Below are positions 12,333 through 22,584 of a stretch of DNA of 64,000 nucleotides, piece after piece. This DNA is from Metellina segmentata (lineage: Eukaryota; Arthropoda; Arachnida; Araneae; Tetragnathidae). Each line of letters starts with the position of its first letter. The stretch's first letter is position 1. A program made the position numbers and the translations under genes. The stretch is from contig OX375877.1 in assembly GCA_947359465.1 (NCBI GenBank), forward strand, positions 23,571,235 through 23,635,234, given 5' to 3'. Under the pieces are notes generated by a model. The model worked only from the letters and a program-made list of their open reading frames with translations. It was not told the DNA's origin and searched no databases.

Positions 12333-13026
12333 CCCTTCCCATTTCCAAATTTGGTGTTAACACGCATACTATCGTTGTTCGTGTTTTCCAGAAAAGTTAT
12401 AGTCCATAAAGTTAATCCAGTGTCTGAAAAATTATTTGCCAAATCAATAGTACAGGTTTGAAAAAGCTGTACTATTTTTAAGATGGTTCATCTGCACAGT
12501 ACAAAAATCGCAATAATTTTCTGAACCTTTGCTATCACAAAGAGTACTTTGATGAACTTGAGGCTGAGGGGCACTTTTATGCCACATCACATGGGAAGGG
12601 AGTTTGTGATGTTGTAGGGGGTACGTTAAAAAGGTTTGTTGCCAAAGCCAGCCTACAAAATCCATTAGAAAACCAAATTATAACACTTTTTCAGTGAGGT
12701 GTGAAAATTTTGACATCCCTCAAATTTTTTTATGTCATTAATGAAGAGCCTATAAATGAAGAAAAGATTCTAAAACCAAACTTTGCAAAAGCAGTGACAG
12801 TCTCAGGAAACCTAGAAATTTCATGCCTTCATTCCTCTAGATCTAAATAGGTTGAAAACCAAAATCTACTCATTTTCTGATGATTCAAAAACTTATAGGG
12901 TACAAATCAGCCCTTTTGATGAAGACATTCCATTTGAAGAAATTGTGGGTTTTGTCGTTTGTGCTTACGATGAAGAGTGATGGTTGGCGCATGTTGACTC
13001 TAAAGACGATGCTCATAAGAAAATTA

Positions 13027-15824
13027 TACTCTGTTTCACCTTAACTTGTCAGTAGAGTAAAGGCTACGTTGACCGCATCACAGCCGTTGTCGTAGAAACT
13101 AGGGTTACAATGTCAGAAGAAGTCAGCTATAAGCGAGGAAATTCGCCCTTTTTGGCAAGGAGAGATAAAATGCACGTGGAAATTCTATACGTTTCACAGA
13201 TCTTTAATTTCTAATGGCTCTTGCATTACATTTGTTAATTAAACAAAAAGCTACTCTATGTTAATATAAATGCGTTTTGATTTTTCTAAATGAGTATTAT
13301 TTTTAGTTATTTAAAAATATATATATTTAAAATTTTTTTACAATAAATGTTGTTTAAAAAAACAGTCTATTTAAAGATGTGATGAACCATAAAATTCATT
13401 TTTTGAATTTACTTACCTGAAAGCTAAACACCTTGATTAATACTTCTTTTTTCAATTTTAATAATTTTATTAAAGGAAATTAATCCAATTTAATTACTCC
13501 TTTGGTCTTACATTTGGTTGGACAAGGTAGGGGAGAGTGCGTCGTCTGCTAAAATATGTGATTTTCTTAACAGCAAAATATAGTCTCCAAATTAAATCAA
13601 ATTTATTCTGATATTAAAGAAAGTAAATAACAAATAAAAATACATATAACATAGAGGATATAAAATACATTCACAATAAATAAATAGAATATAAAAAATA
13701 CAAATATAGTGAATACACATACAATAATAAAAAAAATGAAACCATTTTAAAAATTAGAGTTAAAAAAAATAAACCTTATATGTGTGAAACATATTCTGAA
13801 ACTCGCGGAACGGTGTCGGGTTGATTAGTAGTAAATTATTAATTTTATGTGAATAATTTAAAATAGTTTACAAGAAAGTGTACAGAAGAAACCAATCTCT
13901 TTCATGAATAGTAGTTACAATGAGAAAACTATATTTACGTTTTACTTATTCATCACATGCATTTATACATCATCAATATATGTAAAACATAGCAAACATC
14001 ATAACAAATCTATTTACATTATAATATACTTATTCATCACATGAATTTACACATCATCATCACTTAACATTTCCGAATCGCTATCAGACTCACTATTAAA
14101 AGAAATTACCAAGTTCTTACTTTCCCAAATATCATCCACAAGTCCATCTACTTCCCACATGTATTTCTCTTTTTCAGTAACATGGTTTATGCAGTTTTTC
14201 CAATTTTGTACAGAGACCTTTTCAATCCCTTGGATGACTAAATCCTTCACATCGTTCAGTTTAAAAGTCTTGTTTTCCCTGGCAACGTGTCCTTTTACTT
14301 GACTCCATATCATTTCAATGGGATTAAGCTCACAGTGATACGGGGGAAGTCTCAAAACCTTATGTCCAAATTTTTCGGCAATTTCTTCAACTCTGTATTT
14401 ATCAAACATATGTTTGATTTCGCTAACTTTTTTCAACAGTTCAATCTTGATCATGTCCTGGTTCCACGTAATGTTTTTCAACGATAGCCATTCTTGAATT
14501 GCACTTTTTTTCCAAGATGTCGTCGGAATTTTTTCTTTCTTCACCGAGTGATAGGGGGCATTGTCCATCACTACAAAGCTGTTTCGTTTCAATTTAGGCA
14601 TGATATCTTCAAACCACTTCTCAAAATGGTTACCATCCATTTCTTCGTGGTAGTCACCGGATTTTTTTCCTACAAAAATGTCAGCCGCATCAGGTACAAA
14701 TCCTTCATCACTTCCGATATGGGTAATGATGAGTCTTCTTCCTTTTCCTTTTGGTGCAGCCAAGCCTGTTGTCAAACTTGAAGAGGAAGCTTCATTGGTG
14801 CTTTTGATGTTTTTGTCTTGCCATACTCGACTTTGTGAGTGTCCTTCATTCACCCATGTTTCATCTAAATAATAGATTGAAGCATTTTCATTCTTCAGTT
14901 CTCTAATTTTTCGTAAATAATTTCTTCGCCATAAAATTATGTCGTGTCTTTCTAAAAGCATAGCCTGCCTTTTTCGCTTTTCAAAGGAAAATCCCAAATC
15001 TTTCAGTATCCTGTACAGTGTACTTCGGCTAATGTTTGTCGAAAAAATATCCTTATCATTGTTAATTTCATTTAGAACTTTGTCCAATGTAGGAATTTCA
15101 TTTCGACGAAAACAATCATGAATTTTTCGTCGGATGCACGATAAAGTAAAGTTGTCATATTTCATCATTCTTGTTCTTTTTCCAACGGCATAAGGTCGTT
15201 TTTTTCCTGGAGTACTCAAAGGACTTGTCGTCTTCTTTTCGTTTTTCAAACGAAAAACAGTTCTTTTGGAAACACCAGTTAGTTGAGACACCTTTCCGAC
15301 GATTTGGTTAATGGAATCACTATGGTTTTCTTCTCGAAGTCTAGAATAAACATTCATTATGTTCCTGCGAGCTCCACTACCAATTGATTTTCCTTGCTTT
15401 GATGGCGTATACAGCTTGGATGGTGACGTTCCTTTTTCAGCCATGTTCAGAGTATCAAACACACTCCAATAAAATAGCACAAGAGAGATATGAACGTAAA
15501 TACACACGCTAGCAAAGACGCAGAGCGAAATGGCGCAGACTTGGCCGGAAAGCGTATTTAGCTCGCCAGAAATGTTACCATGGAAACCGGTTTAGAATTC
15601 CGTTTCGGATGTATTCATTCGCTTCGGTCAAAAAAAAATGCTTTTTACAAATAAATAACCGATTATAAAGGTTCAAAAATCACTCCTTCATTGTAGGACA
15701 ATTTTTACACGTTTATATGCATTTTCTTTATTTTAAATTCCAAATCAAGTTGGAATTATTTTTCATGCGGATGAACATCATTTCTGCCTTTCCCAATACT
15801 GACAAGTTAAGGTGAAACAGAGTA
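13027..15824 (-). mobile_element. DD82E (Sailor-type) IS630-Tc1-mariner transposon
   Basis: The ends are inverted repeats of about 28 bp: TACTCTGTTTCACCTTAACT continuing TGTCAGTA at 13027, and the reverse complement ending at 15824. TA target duplications lie outside (13025-13026 and 15825-15826). Length is 2798 bp. Its insertion cuts the reading frame of the host transposon gene, and the two halves of that protein can be recognised on either side, which confirms the boundaries. Confidence 0.85.
14047..15444 (-). CDS. DD82E transposase, apparently intact
   Basis: A 465-residue DDE transposase that would excise and insert its own element at TA dinucleotides in the nucleus. The open frame extends 21 codons upstream to a GTG, but the first ATG (15444) gives MAEKGTSPSKLYTPSKQG, the sensible start. 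Residues about 25-70 (SQLTGVSKRTVFRLK) and 105-155 (ISRSTLYRILKDLGFSF) look like two helix-turn-helix units. Catalytic motifs are YYLDETWVNEG (Asp194), SFVVMDNAPYHS (Asp294) and PPYHCELNPIEMIWSQVK (Glu377). The 82 residues between the second Asp and the Glu match the spacing used to name the Sailor group. An acidic tail (SESDSDSEMLSDDDV) closes the protein. There is no stop or frameshift. It lies alone between the element's inverted ends. Confidence 0.88.
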   Translation of the reverse strand: MAEKGTSPSKLYTPSKQGKSIGSGARRNIMNVYSRLREENHSDSINQIVGKVSQLTGVSKRTVFRLKNEKKTTSPLSTPGKKRPYAVGKRTRMMKYDNFTLSCIRRKIHDCFRRNEIPTLDKVLNEINNDKDIFSTNISRSTLYRILKDLGFSFEKRKRQAMLLERHDIILWRRNYLRKIRELKNENASIYYLDETWVNEGHSQSRVWQDKNIKSTNEASSSSLTTGLAAPKGKGRRLIITHIGSDEGFVPDAADIFVGKKSGDYHEEMDGNHFEKWFEDIMPKLKRNSFVVMDNAPYHSVKKEKIPTTSWKKSAIQEWLSLKNITWNQDMIKIELLKKVSEIKHMFDKYRVEEIAEKFGHKVLRLPPYHCELNPIEMIWSQVKGHVARENKTFKLNDVKDLVIQGIEKVSVQNWKNCINHVTEKEKYMWEVDGLVDDIWESKNLVISFNSESDSDSEMLSDDDV

Positions 15825-15929
15825 TAGTGTTTCTTTTCTTCCCCCAAAAAGACCATCGTTATCATTCACATATCCTAGGATAGAAGATACCTTAGCACTG
15901 CACATGAACTAAATTTTGTGCAAATTACA

Positions 15930-17855
15930 TCTAACCACAGCAACAGGTAAAACCTACCAGGTTCCAGCAGATGAGATGACCGAAGCAGCACAAGTTTTGG
16001 CAAAGAAGAGAACTCACCTTTACCAATTTCATGTGCTAAAAGAATAAAAAAACTGTTCTTTGAATGTAAAGTAAGTTGAATTTGATGTTTAAGTAAAATA
16101 GGGTAAATTAAATTTAAATAAATTAGAGTATTGTTTAAAAGATTAATTTTTATCTAGGGTAAAAAGTAACGAATCAACAGAACTTCAACGTCTCAATTCA
16201 GATAAAAAAATATTTAATTATGACACCATTGGAATACCATCATGGAACTTTGTACGCACCCTACTATTGAAGTTTAGAGTAAAATATATTTTTTTCATCA
16301 AAATTAAAAATTCCAATTTTTTTTTTATAAAACTAGCGGGCTCCGCCCCTGCTCGCTTACGCTCGCCAACCCCCGGGGATTGCTACGCAATCCCATTTGG
16401 TTTACTTCGCAAACCAACACTCCTTTTACATATGGCATTTGGTTTGCTTCGCAAACCAATATTCCTTTCGCAGAGTGAAACTATCTGAATAATTTGTATT
16501 ATCCTGATTTCACTTTACGGTCCATGACGTCACAGCGAGGGCTTCGCCCCTTGCTTCCTTACGCTCGCCGACCCCCGAGGATTGCTATGCAATCCCGTTT
16601 GGTTTGCTTCCCAAACCAATACCTCTTACGCAAGTAATTTCACTGTTTTTTACTTTAACACTTAATGTACCCTAAACTAGTAGCCGCATGAGTAAAAAAT
16701 CTTCTGCATCTCGTTCCCTGTACAATTTTAAGTAAACCCTATTTATCTCCAAACTTTACGATGTGTACTTTGTACTTTGTCGGTAAACCGTCTGAGAACA
16801 GAGGGAAAAAAGCGAGCCTTTTTCCTCGCCAAATAAAAAGAAATCGTTTTTATGGCAATTGTTGCTACGATAAATTTGATATCTGGCAAACCCGATAGTC
16901 AAAATACAACCCTCCGCAAATACAATGCTCAACGAATTTGCTCCGCGAAATAAAAAATACGAAATTTGTGTCACTAATTTTTGATTGCATCGAATTTATT
17001 TATGAACCAATTTTAAAAATAATGGTACCGTAAGAAAGAGTACAATCTGAGGTATACTGCGCTATTTTAAAAATTAAAAACTAATAGTAATAAAATATAG
17101 ATACGGCAGTTTAAAAAAAAAAGTAACAAACATGTCCTGATTTTTCCCGAATTTCAAAAAAATATTATCAAGAACCAAATTGAAATTTCAAAAAAAAACT
17201 CGACGAGCTGCAAAAATTTACGTTGAGAGGTACTCTTTAAAAAAAAAAACTCACGGCTGAAGACTGAAAATTTGTATGTGTTTTGCTCACTCGCGGAAGA
17301 AATTTCGCTTCTTCAATTTTGACACTTTATAAACCCTAAACTAGCCGCATCGGAAAACAATCTTAATAATTGTACAGGGAATACGATGAAGAACAAATCA
17401 TGTTAATGTCGTTTTTTTCCGATCAGTACTTTCTCGGGAAATCGTTTAAGAATCGAGCTAAACAACACAGTTTTCAATCCTGCGGCGGCAACTTTTTTTT
17501 AATATAGAGAGAAACAACAACTTTATTTAGCTTAAAAAATATAAAGTGATGTGATACACTCAAGCTATATGTTAAATAATAGCCCTTCTAAAACTAAAGA
17601 GAATGGTAAAAATTTCAGCTTCTACGACAAAAGTTTTTTGAGTTACGTGCTTACAAATATATCAAAACGTTCCAAAAAACTGGTGTTTTTGAATTTTTCA
17701 AAAAATTATAATTAAAACACAAAAGATTCAAAAAATTAAAACTTTGTAATTTTAATCAGACTGATGAGTAGAACACAATCTCTAAATATAATACAGGTTG
17801 AAAACCTCAAGGTTTAAAATAATTTTTTTATTGGTTGATTTGATATGGAATGACC
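15930..17855 (-). repeat. Right long inverted repeat of the host transposon, split by a Helitron
   Basis: Inverted counterpart of 11578-12332. The homologous parts are 15930-16332 and 17513-17855. The intervening 1.18 kb is the Helitron inserted at the position corresponding to about 11910 in the left copy. Confidence 0.78.
16333..17512 (-). mobile_element. Non-autonomous Helitron B
   Basis: On the minus strand it starts TCTCTCTATATTAAAA and ends with a GGGGCGGAGCCCG-type hairpin and CTAG, followed by T, the expected Helitron junction. Its first 300 bp match the Helitron at 2492. It holds several perfect short palindromes such as GGTTTGCTTCGCAAACC and GGATTGCTACGCAATCC, and a second copy of a hairpin-rich tail near 16530-16620. 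The insertion splits the right long inverted repeat. Confidence 0.72.
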
Positions 17856-17859
17856 GAAA

Positions 17860-18605
17860 AACGATAATGATTTATGAATTTTATTAATGCTCATATATCA
17901 CCGCGACATTTCATTGTGTTTACTCAAATTCACAAACCCTGTAGAACGTGTTTCCTTGTTAATATTTACTTATTGCAAAAAAAAAATAACTTTAGATTTT
18001 TAAATTGAGGCCTCGAGGGGCAATTTTAGGACTACCTATTTGCAAATGAGGAACTTGCACGTTTTTTGTTTATATTTTTATAAAATAGAAAATGAAAAAA
18101 TATGATAGAAAGTGTCTTTCTTTTTTACTTTCATAGCCTGAAAATATATGATAAAAAAATTTCAAGTTCGCACTATTTACTTCATCTCAAAAACACTAGT
18201 TTTCCTACGTCGCTTCTTGTGACGTCACTGTGCCCCATGATGGTCTGTTTACTTTGGTAGCGACGTTGAAATAGCTAGCGGTATTTATTTCTTGTTGATC
18301 CTTTCTCAAATTCAGGCATTGGATCCCTTGTAAGCAAGATAGCAATAAGAAAAGGCAAGTTAAAGTTAAGAGATAGTTAATACATAATTATAAAATAAAC
18401 GGAATAAACAACAGAAACAAACAGCAACACAAAATAGCAAGAAAAAAATATAAAATTGATTGTTTAAGAATTAAAAGAGCAAGCAATATGAAATTTCAAC
18501 GTGCTATACAAACGTAAACATTACATCGTATAGTACGATGACGTCAAATCAATCACGTGGCGTTTTGTCATGTGTTTTTGCCGTACTTTTCGGTAATTTA
18601 AAATT
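17860..18605. other. No recognisable feature
   Basis: AT-rich sequence with a short GC-richer patch near 18210-18260 (GTGACGTCACTG). No gene or element boundary is evident. Confidence 0.35.
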
Positions 18606-18610
18606 TTAAA

Positions 18611-19240
18611 TCTATATATATAATTCTCTTACGTGGCACGCAAAAAAGACGTTATTTGTTATCGCGTTTTGGCAACATTGCACGATTGTTTGTTTACCAC
18701 GAATTGAATTTATAGCGTTATCGGATGAAATTTTATTGAAAAAAAAAAGACTTTTAGTTGAGCTGTTGCAGTTTAGAATTAGAAATCAAAGAAAGCGGAG
18801 GATCATTTCAGTGCCATTTAAAAAACGGTCCTTTTCAGGGCCAACAATTATAGTTCAACACGACGCTTGCACTATAACCTTCCACAACAAACTCAATGAA
18901 AAAGTGTGGGTTACTCGAGAGTGCTGGAAATGTACACAAACAACATACTGGGTATTCAATTTCCAAAGCAGCGCTCACATTTCGACTCAAAATTTGCTCA
19001 AAGTTTTCATTTGAATTCAGATTCCAGGGTACTGTTTATATTTTCTGCAATACAGCAAATTTAGATTTGAAAAATATTTTTTTGGAGTATCATATTTTGA
19101 AAACAATCCTTTCTGCTAGGACACATGTCTTAATTGATGCGAGCGAAGCGAGCATAGGTTCGCTTAGCGAACCAATGAGGATTGTAAAGCAATCGTCCGG
19201 GAGTTGGCGAGCTTTAGCGAGCAGGGGGCGGGCCCCCTAG
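18611..19240 (+). mobile_element. Non-autonomous Helitron C
   Basis: It starts after an A with TCTATATATATAATTC and ends GCAGGGGGCGGGCCCCCTAG, followed by T. The 3' region carries GGTTCGCTTAGCGAACC, AGGATTGTAAAGCAATC and GAGTTGGCGAGCTTTAGCGA, the same hairpin phrases seen near 3040 and 16340. No Rep/helicase is encoded. The 92-codon open frame inside it has no helicase motifs. Confidence 0.66.
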
Positions 19241-19599
19241 TTTTAATTAATTAGTCAATTTTATGGGTTTCAATTATCGTTTTCGAACATTTTGACGATC
19301 AATCGATTAATAAACCACAGAAATGAGCATTTCCCTCACGGGTTCAAGTGCGCATTTTATGATTGCATGTGCTATAGATTTGTCTGAAGACAGGAAACTA
19401 ATAGCCTATGTTTACCGCAGTGCTCTAAAGCACATATGTGTACGAAATGTAGTGTGGATTGATCAAACAGTATATATTTTTATAGAAAATATGTGGGCTG
19501 TCATGGTGCCGTTTATGAATATTTGAGGTGACCGGTGTCGTATGCGTTGGCACTCCATGGCACTCCCGATTTTAACAAGGCGGTGGCACTCCATACCCT

Positions 19600-20097
19600 T
19601 ACACAATCTTTGGGAGCGGTGTGCTGCTGTAAGGCAAAGGCGGGATTGAGGCCTTCACCACGAGGCTTAGACACAAGTACACGGTTGTCATCACCACCAA
19701 AATTGAATCTCGATTCGTTTCTGAAGACGACTTGGTTCCATTCAGTTGCTATTCAATCCCGTCGAGCTCGACACCACTCCAAACGGATTCGAAGGTGAGT
19801 GGGTGTCATTGGTAACACACGTAATGGGCACCGCGATACCAAATAGACGGTGACTCGCGACAATATGGAGAGAGAGAGACGGGCGTAGTGAAATTGATGC
19901 CTTTGTCCGGATAGCGGACAATGATGCCGTTGGCGCTGAGCATGCGTGTCGGGTGATGTAACTGTCATCTCGGCTATCGGTCCGCCGTCTATGCGACCTC
20001 TCTCTTATCTCCTGATCCCCCAAACACTTCCCAACAAAGATCGACTTTAGTGGCGGGTTTCTTGCCGAGCTTACCACCCGGATTCCATCGTTCCGAT
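19600..20097 (-). pseudogene. Tc1-like transposase, middle fragment
   Basis: Across frames the minus strand gives EWNQVVFRNESRFNFGGDDN then RVLVSKPRGEGLNPAFALQ and HTAPKDC. These match the segment around the first catalytic aspartate of Tc1 transposases (FSDESRFNLGSDDNRVRVWRP), but that aspartate is replaced by Asn (FRNESRF). Upstream pieces include FGIAVPITCVTNDTHSPSN. Several frameshifts are needed and the second Asp and Glu are missing. The fragment lies immediately left of the hAT insertion. Confidence 0.62.
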
Positions 20098-20593
20098 TAG
20101 GGATACGACATCGTTCTCGATGTTTTCTAAAAAACATCGATGTATTTAACATCGATGGAATGAAGTTTATGGTTTTGTAACATCGATGTTTATACTTGTC
20201 GATGTTTTTACGTTGTCGATGTTTTTACGTTGTCGATGTTTTATTTTTAAATGAAAAAATTACCGTGATAAAAATTTAAAAATAACAAAGTAGCATAACT
20301 TTCATAATCAGTAAATTGAACATACTTTAAAACCAAAGTGGCCAAGGGTGAAGGTCCTGAAAAGTAGGGATGCGACGTCAATGTCGATGTTTTCAAAACA
20401 TTGATGTTTTATAAAAAAAACATCGATATAGTGGAGCCGATGTCGCATCACTAGTTACTAAAACAGTTTTAAGAAATGGGGAAAAAAAGTTTAAATACAC
20501 TGAATTTTAAAAACATCGATGTTATTGGGGCGATGTATCATCAACATCGATGTTTCAAAACATCGATGTTTTGCTGTCGATGTCGCATCCCTA
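20098..20593. mobile_element. hAT-type MITE with perfect 8-bp target duplication
   Basis: The ends are TAGGGATACGACATCG and, on the right, CGATGTCGCATCCCTA. The identical octamer GTTCCGAT flanks the element at 20090-20097 and 20594-20601, the target size of hAT elements. The interior is dominated by CATCGATGTT palindromic phrases. A second, imperfect pair of GTAGGGATGCGAC/GTCGCATCACTA ends inside (20365-20456) suggests an internal duplication or a nested copy. No coding sequence. Confidence 0.85.
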
Positions 20594-20899
20594 GTTCCGA
20601 TTATTTCCACCTTTCGAACACTGACAACTAACCATACTGTCTTTGATGGTGGTGTAAACTGCATACCTAATGAAAAAGCAACCCTCTACAACATATTAAG
20701 TAGAGGTAAAATCCTCGGCGTACCTTTTTATACGCCAGGGAGAACGTAGTTCAACGACCTCTGGTGGCATTATACAATGCACAATCGCGCTGTATTTTTA
20801 ATCATTTGCATATCTGTCACACACATACCTTCATGCCAAGTGTCGTTACGATCCGACAGTTACTTCTTTGTGCGCATGTTTTTATGGCAATGAGTGCAT

Positions 20900-21085
20900 C
20901 ACTACCCTGCAATAATGGACTGGACAGCAAGATGTGATGGTATAAGGGAAATAATACTTGCTTTATTAGGGGGATGGTACCCAACTTGCTGCAATTACAC
21001 TAGCAACCCTTCTGGGCATACTTCAACAAGGTTTTGATACACAGCTATGGGTATTTGTGTCGATTCCCGCTGCACGAATGTCGCC
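20900..21085 (-). mobile_element. Tc1-like 3' end fragment, family of 28056-28623
   Basis: Reverse-complemented, this reads ATCGACACAAATACCCATAG, GTATGCCCAGAAGGGTTGCT and ends GTCCATTATTGCAGGGTAGT. It matches 28440-28620 almost base for base in places. It abuts the 5' end of the Tc1 remnant at 20602-20890. Confidence 0.7.
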
Positions 21086-21089
21086 AGCT

Positions 21090-21900
21090 CAGCTCATCAG
21101 CTCTCTCTCTCGGTTTTCAACTTCAGTCATAACGACATTACAATTATTATTGCTGCATTATATTTCCTGATTTTTTGTACGTGAATTTGAGTGTAAAAAA
21201 ATAACAGTATTAAGGGGCATGTATTAAAAATTGATAAATATAGCATGTAGACACAGGATATCCGTACCAAACATGATATTCGGACCGAGTGCGCATGCTC
21301 ACAGAACGTATGTCGACGTGTGCAGAATATGTGAATATGAATATGTCGAAATTCTACGGTGCTGGTCGAGCTTCGGGCCAGTGTACATTTGGATGGCTTG
21401 GAGTGAGGACTGCTTAAGCGGTGTAATTAGAAAGCTATCGAACAACTATACAGTACAAGCTAATTGCACTATAACCGTTCAACTGTAAATTAATTGTTGA
21501 GTATTCACAGTTAAAAATCGTTCAAACGATTATGTCTGCGTGATGCATTCCACTATCTAACATCAGTACCGAGTATTCACATCTAAACTATGGGTTATGT
21601 CCTTGACATAACCGACCAATTTCTTTACTGTTTTTAGAGGTAACTACGTGCAATTTAGCTGTTTGATTAAAGAAACGTTGATTAATTAATCTTCTGAATG
21701 TCTATTTTACTCTCGTTTAATATTTACAATATTTTCTGGAGATTTTGACGCCTGAGTTCTGAAAATGATATTCTTGGTCATTCATATTTAGGCGAATAGA
21801 GATAGTCTAGTCCAATCACTTCTTATCCGACTACCTAGAATATAGATATTTTTATCCTACGCTGGCCTCAACCATTTTGGCATGTCTCTGTCTGGAAACT
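21090..21900. other. No recognisable feature
   Basis: Mixed-composition DNA with an 85-codon open frame at 21231 that has no recognisable motif. Nothing further is supported. Confidence 0.35.
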
Positions 21901-21904
21901 CTCG

Positions 21905-22016
21905 TCATCTGACCATGATTCAAAGTTATGAAGTGTTGTCCTCGGATCTTTCACTTAAGGGATTGATCCCGGACCGTCGTCAATAGCCCGTTGTGTTGCT
22001 CTAGTACGACGTTAAT
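21905..22016 (+). repeat. SINE copy b, 3' part
   Basis: Starts at CATCTGACCATGATTCAAAG and runs through GTGTTGTCCTCGGATCTTT, GGGATTGATCCCGGACC and GTTGTGTTGCTCTAGTACGA. This is the 3' half of the SINE family, without its tRNA-like head. Confidence 0.68.
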
Positions 22017-22363
22017 TAAAAATTACCAGTTGCTGTCTGGAAATTGAATATCGGCCACTAACAGAAATAAGACATGTGAATGTCAACAGCATTATTCTCT
22101 GCGCTAGTAAGACCAGGACTATTGAGGTGAGTTCCTGTCATGTTCGAATGGTCACACAGAGGTCGTGTTGGAGAATATGAAAAGTCAATACGTTTATAGT
22201 ATTTTTTCTGCTCGTCGGGTCTAGTGAGCACACGGAAACAAGCAGGTCCTCTTGATCTGGGCAGATCCTGTTGCAACTGCCCCCTTAGCAAGGAATTCCA
22301 GTCTTTCCTTTTAGTTACATATTTATAAATATTAAGTTGAGAATGTGTGACGTAGTTTATTTA

Positions 22364-22500
22364 CAGGGTGGACCAGCCGGTAATGCTTTGAAAAAGTCTA
22401 ATAGATGGCACTAACTACAAGCAAGTGAGGCCAAACTTGTTGCGCATGATCATTTGAGTGGGCAATTTGTTGTGTGGTGCGCAATATCCTCCCATATGGC
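22364..22500 (+). mobile_element. Truncated copy of the 22585 mariner element
   Basis: It begins CAGGGTGGACCAGCCGGTAA and continues through AGGCCAAACTTGTTGCGCAT, parallel to 22585-22720. It ends without a right terminus. Confidence 0.65.
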
Positions 22501-22584
22501 AGAAGGCGCTATAGTAAGCATTTCGTGAAGTTCAAAGCAACAAACTTCAGTGATTGATTGCTTTTCTCATAATCTAATGAGATT

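Larger units (their letters stand above)
12445..16047 (+). pseudogene. Gene of the long-repeat transposon, split by a Sailor element
   Basis: Before the insertion the plus strand reads DGSSAQYKNRNNFLNLCYHK, then ATSHGKGVCDVVGGTLKRF and AKASLQNPLENQIITLFQ, a stop, a degraded stretch, and GFVVCAYDEEWWLAHV in another frame. After the insertion, from 15826, it resumes with SLSFTYPRIEDTLALHMNY, LHLTTATGKTYQVPADEM and ends QFHVLKE at the TAA of 16045-16047. I recognise the DG-x-QYKNR, ATSHGKG and TTATG-TYQ signatures from a widespread family of uncharacterised invertebrate transposon proteins, whose superfamily I cannot name. At least two stops and one frameshift, together with the 2.8-kb insertion, make it a pseudogene. 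The insertion site lies within a small domain containing EEWWLAHV, possibly a Tudor-like fold. Confidence 0.68.
11578..17855 (+). mobile_element. Long-inverted-repeat DNA transposon, host of two nested insertions
   Basis: 11578-12332 and 15930-17855 are inverted copies. The outer ends read GGTCATTCACACCAAATCAA and, reverse-complemented, GGTCATTCCATATCAAATCA. They agree through landmarks such as TATAGCTTGAGTGTA, GGAACGTTTTGAT and TTGGAATTTTTAATTTTGAT. The right copy is interrupted by the Helitron at 16333-17512. A single gene runs left to right between and into the right repeat, and is itself split by the transposon at 13027-15824. Removing both insertions leaves an element of about 2.3 kb with inverted repeats near 750 bp. 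The superfamily is not clear to me. Confidence 0.78.
19560..20890 (-). mobile_element. Tc1-like remnant interrupted by a hAT MITE
   Basis: The minus strand holds a Tc1 5' region at 20602-20890, with a CATGCGCACAAAGAAGTAACT stretch near the outer end and ACGTTCTCCCTGGCGTATAAA further in. Transposase pieces lie at 19560-20097. The 496-bp hAT MITE sits between them. The 3' end appears lost, since no matching inverted end is visible on the left. Confidence 0.65.

Noticed and set aside
12221..12442. Minus-strand open frame as an independent gene
   Set aside because: Its second half is the inverted copy of the host transposon's C-terminus in the left long repeat, and its first half is unrelated.
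14287..15121. Several plus-strand open frames of 60-95 codons
   Set aside because: They lie opposite the intact DD82E transposase and have no family motifs. They are shadows of that gene.
15445..15507. Upstream extension of the DD82E transposase adding CIYVHISLVLFYWSVFD, which could look like a signal peptide
   Set aside because: It begins on GTG. The first ATG at 15444 gives a normal transposase start, and a secretion signal makes no sense on this protein.
18736..19240. Two overlapping open frames as Helitron proteins
   Set aside because: They show no Rep or helicase motifs. The element is too short to be autonomous.
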